Of a stretch of 64,000 nt of DNA, positions 63,528-64,000 are shown one piece after another. The notes beneath the pieces were generated by a model. That model was not told the origin of the DNA, did not search any database, and saw only the letters and a list, made by a program, of their open reading frames with translations. The position numbers and the translations under genes were made by a program. The DNA is from Tissierella sp032104385. Lineage in GTDB: Bacteria; Bacillota; Clostridia; Tissierellales; Tissierellaceae. Each line of letters begins with the position of its first letter. Positions within the stretch are counted from its first letter, which is position 1. Location: NCBI RefSeq assembly GCF_032104385.1, contig NZ_DAMCHJ010000011.1, positions 1-64,000 of the forward strand, given 5' to 3'.

Positions 63528-64000
63528 ATGTATATTAAATCCTATGAAAGTACAAGATTTGCTGGGTTAAAGGATATTAGCCTGGAGTTTGATAAGGGAG
63601 TNNNNNNNNNNAATGTAATATTAGGCCCCAACGAATCAGGTAAGAGTACCATTATTGAAGGGATTCATTCTACTTTATTTAAGGATATAAGGCTTAGAAG
63701 AAATAATAATTTAGATAAAGAGTTCTCATTTAAGTTTATGCCACAGCCAAATGGTGATTTTATCAATGGCAAAGTTATCATAGAATATGATAATGGAGAA
63801 TATGAAATCTATAAAGAATGGGGAAGTGCTGAAAATATACATTTATTAACTCCAAATGGAAATATTATTAAAAATGAAAATGACATTAAGGAAGAATTAT
63901 CTAAAATCCTAACCTATGGAGAAAGTACCTATAGCAATATTGTATTTGCTAAGCAAAGAGATTTGAAGAGGGCTTTATTTAATATAATTAATAATAGGGA
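63528..64000 (+). CDS. SbcC/YhaN-like AAA ATPase, 5' part only
   Basis: The gene runs off the window; about 157 codons are visible. The N terminus (YIKSYESTRFAGLKDISLEF) is followed by an N run and then the Walker A region NVILGPNESGKSTIIEGIH, characteristic of Rad50/SbcC/YhaN ATPases. The frame is kept across the 10 N as drawn. It starts one base after the SbcD-like gene, with AGGAGGGG inside that gene, so the two are co-expressed as a nuclease-ATPase pair. Confidence 0.88.
   Translation, partial: MYIKSYESTRFAGLKDISLEFDKGXXXXNVILGPNESGKSTIIEGIHSTLFKDIRLRRNNNLDKEFSFKFMPQPNGDFINGKVIIEYDNGEYEIYKEWGSAENIHLLTPNGNIIKNENDIKEELSKILTYGESTYSNIVFAKQRDLKRALFNIINNR
63602..63611. other. Assembly gap (10 N) in the SbcC-like gene
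   Basis: Ten N bases just before the Walker A motif. Related proteins usually read G-[VLF]-N-V-I without extra residues, so the real gap may be shorter than drawn. Confidence 0.9.

Noticed and set aside
1..64000. CRISPR array, prophage, insertion sequence, rRNA or tRNA genes
   Set aside because: No spaced direct repeats, integrase, transposase, phage structural gene or RNA gene signature was found on reading both strands.

Overview
The window is a low-GC (roughly 30% by eye), AT-rich chromosomal segment with strong GGAGG-type ribosome binding sites, many TTG and GTG starts, and a gene set typical of anaerobic, amino-acid- and purine-using Firmicutes: pyruvate phosphate dikinase with its regulator, rubredoxin, a selenocysteine peroxiredoxin and a selenium-dependent molybdenum hydroxylase. 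A Tissierella/Clostridium-like organism is the best guess, but no rRNA or tRNA gene is present to fix it. Two 10-base N runs (44399-44408 and 63602-63611) show that this is a draft scaffold.

Layout. (1) 159-9737: a purine-type NCS2 permease, then a molybdenum hydroxylase of four subunits (FAD, 2x[2Fe-2S], and a molybdopterin subunit split in two), a chemoreceptor, and the maturation genes YqeC, MocA-like, YqeB and XdhC. YqeB and YqeC mark enzymes with a labile selenium ligand on molybdenum. (2) 9779-17578: a sigma-54 response regulator and a kinase with a solute-binding sensor domain, divergent from a Liv branched-chain amino-acid ABC operon. The operon carries a clear -24/-12 promoter and two tandem palindromes upstream. 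(3) 17631-24670: a MacB-like ABC pair with a DUF4418 membrane protein, then a NitT/TauT-type ABC transporter joined to AtuA/DUF4387 genes. (4) 24821-33303: a mixed region with nitroreductase, 3-methyladenine glycosylase, a broken acetyltransferase, rubredoxin, a secreted glucosaminidase, a cysteine hydrolase, a peroxiredoxin whose catalytic cysteine codon is TGA (read as selenocysteine, with a SECIS-like hairpin), SRAP, GNAT and a Crp/Fnr regulator. (5) 33366-40103: a nucleoside uptake operon (BMP lipoprotein, ABC ATPase, two permeases) ending in a dihydrolipoamide-dehydrogenase-like flavoprotein that has lost both redox cysteines and a nucleoside phosphorylase. (6) 40210-56519: a dead GGDEF gene, then a complete type 1 BREX phage-defence locus (small leader gene, brxA, brxB, brxC, pglX, AlbA_2/ATPase-like accessory gene, pglZ, brxL) followed by a PC4-like gene. 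(7) 56550-64000: ArsC/Spx-like protein, PPDK regulatory protein, PPDK, a WYL-domain remnant, a coiled-coil hypothetical protein, NAD(P)HX epimerase and an SbcD/SbcC-like pair cut by the window end.

Two separate selenium uses (Se-Mo hydroxylase and Sec-peroxiredoxin) within about 30 kb imply an active SelD-dependent selenium metabolism encoded elsewhere. The least explained items are the cysteine-less flavoprotein inside the nucleoside operon, the BREX accessory gene with paired repeats before pglZ, and the cysteine-bearing ABC/DUF4418 set. No CRISPR array, prophage, insertion sequence, rRNA or tRNA was seen.
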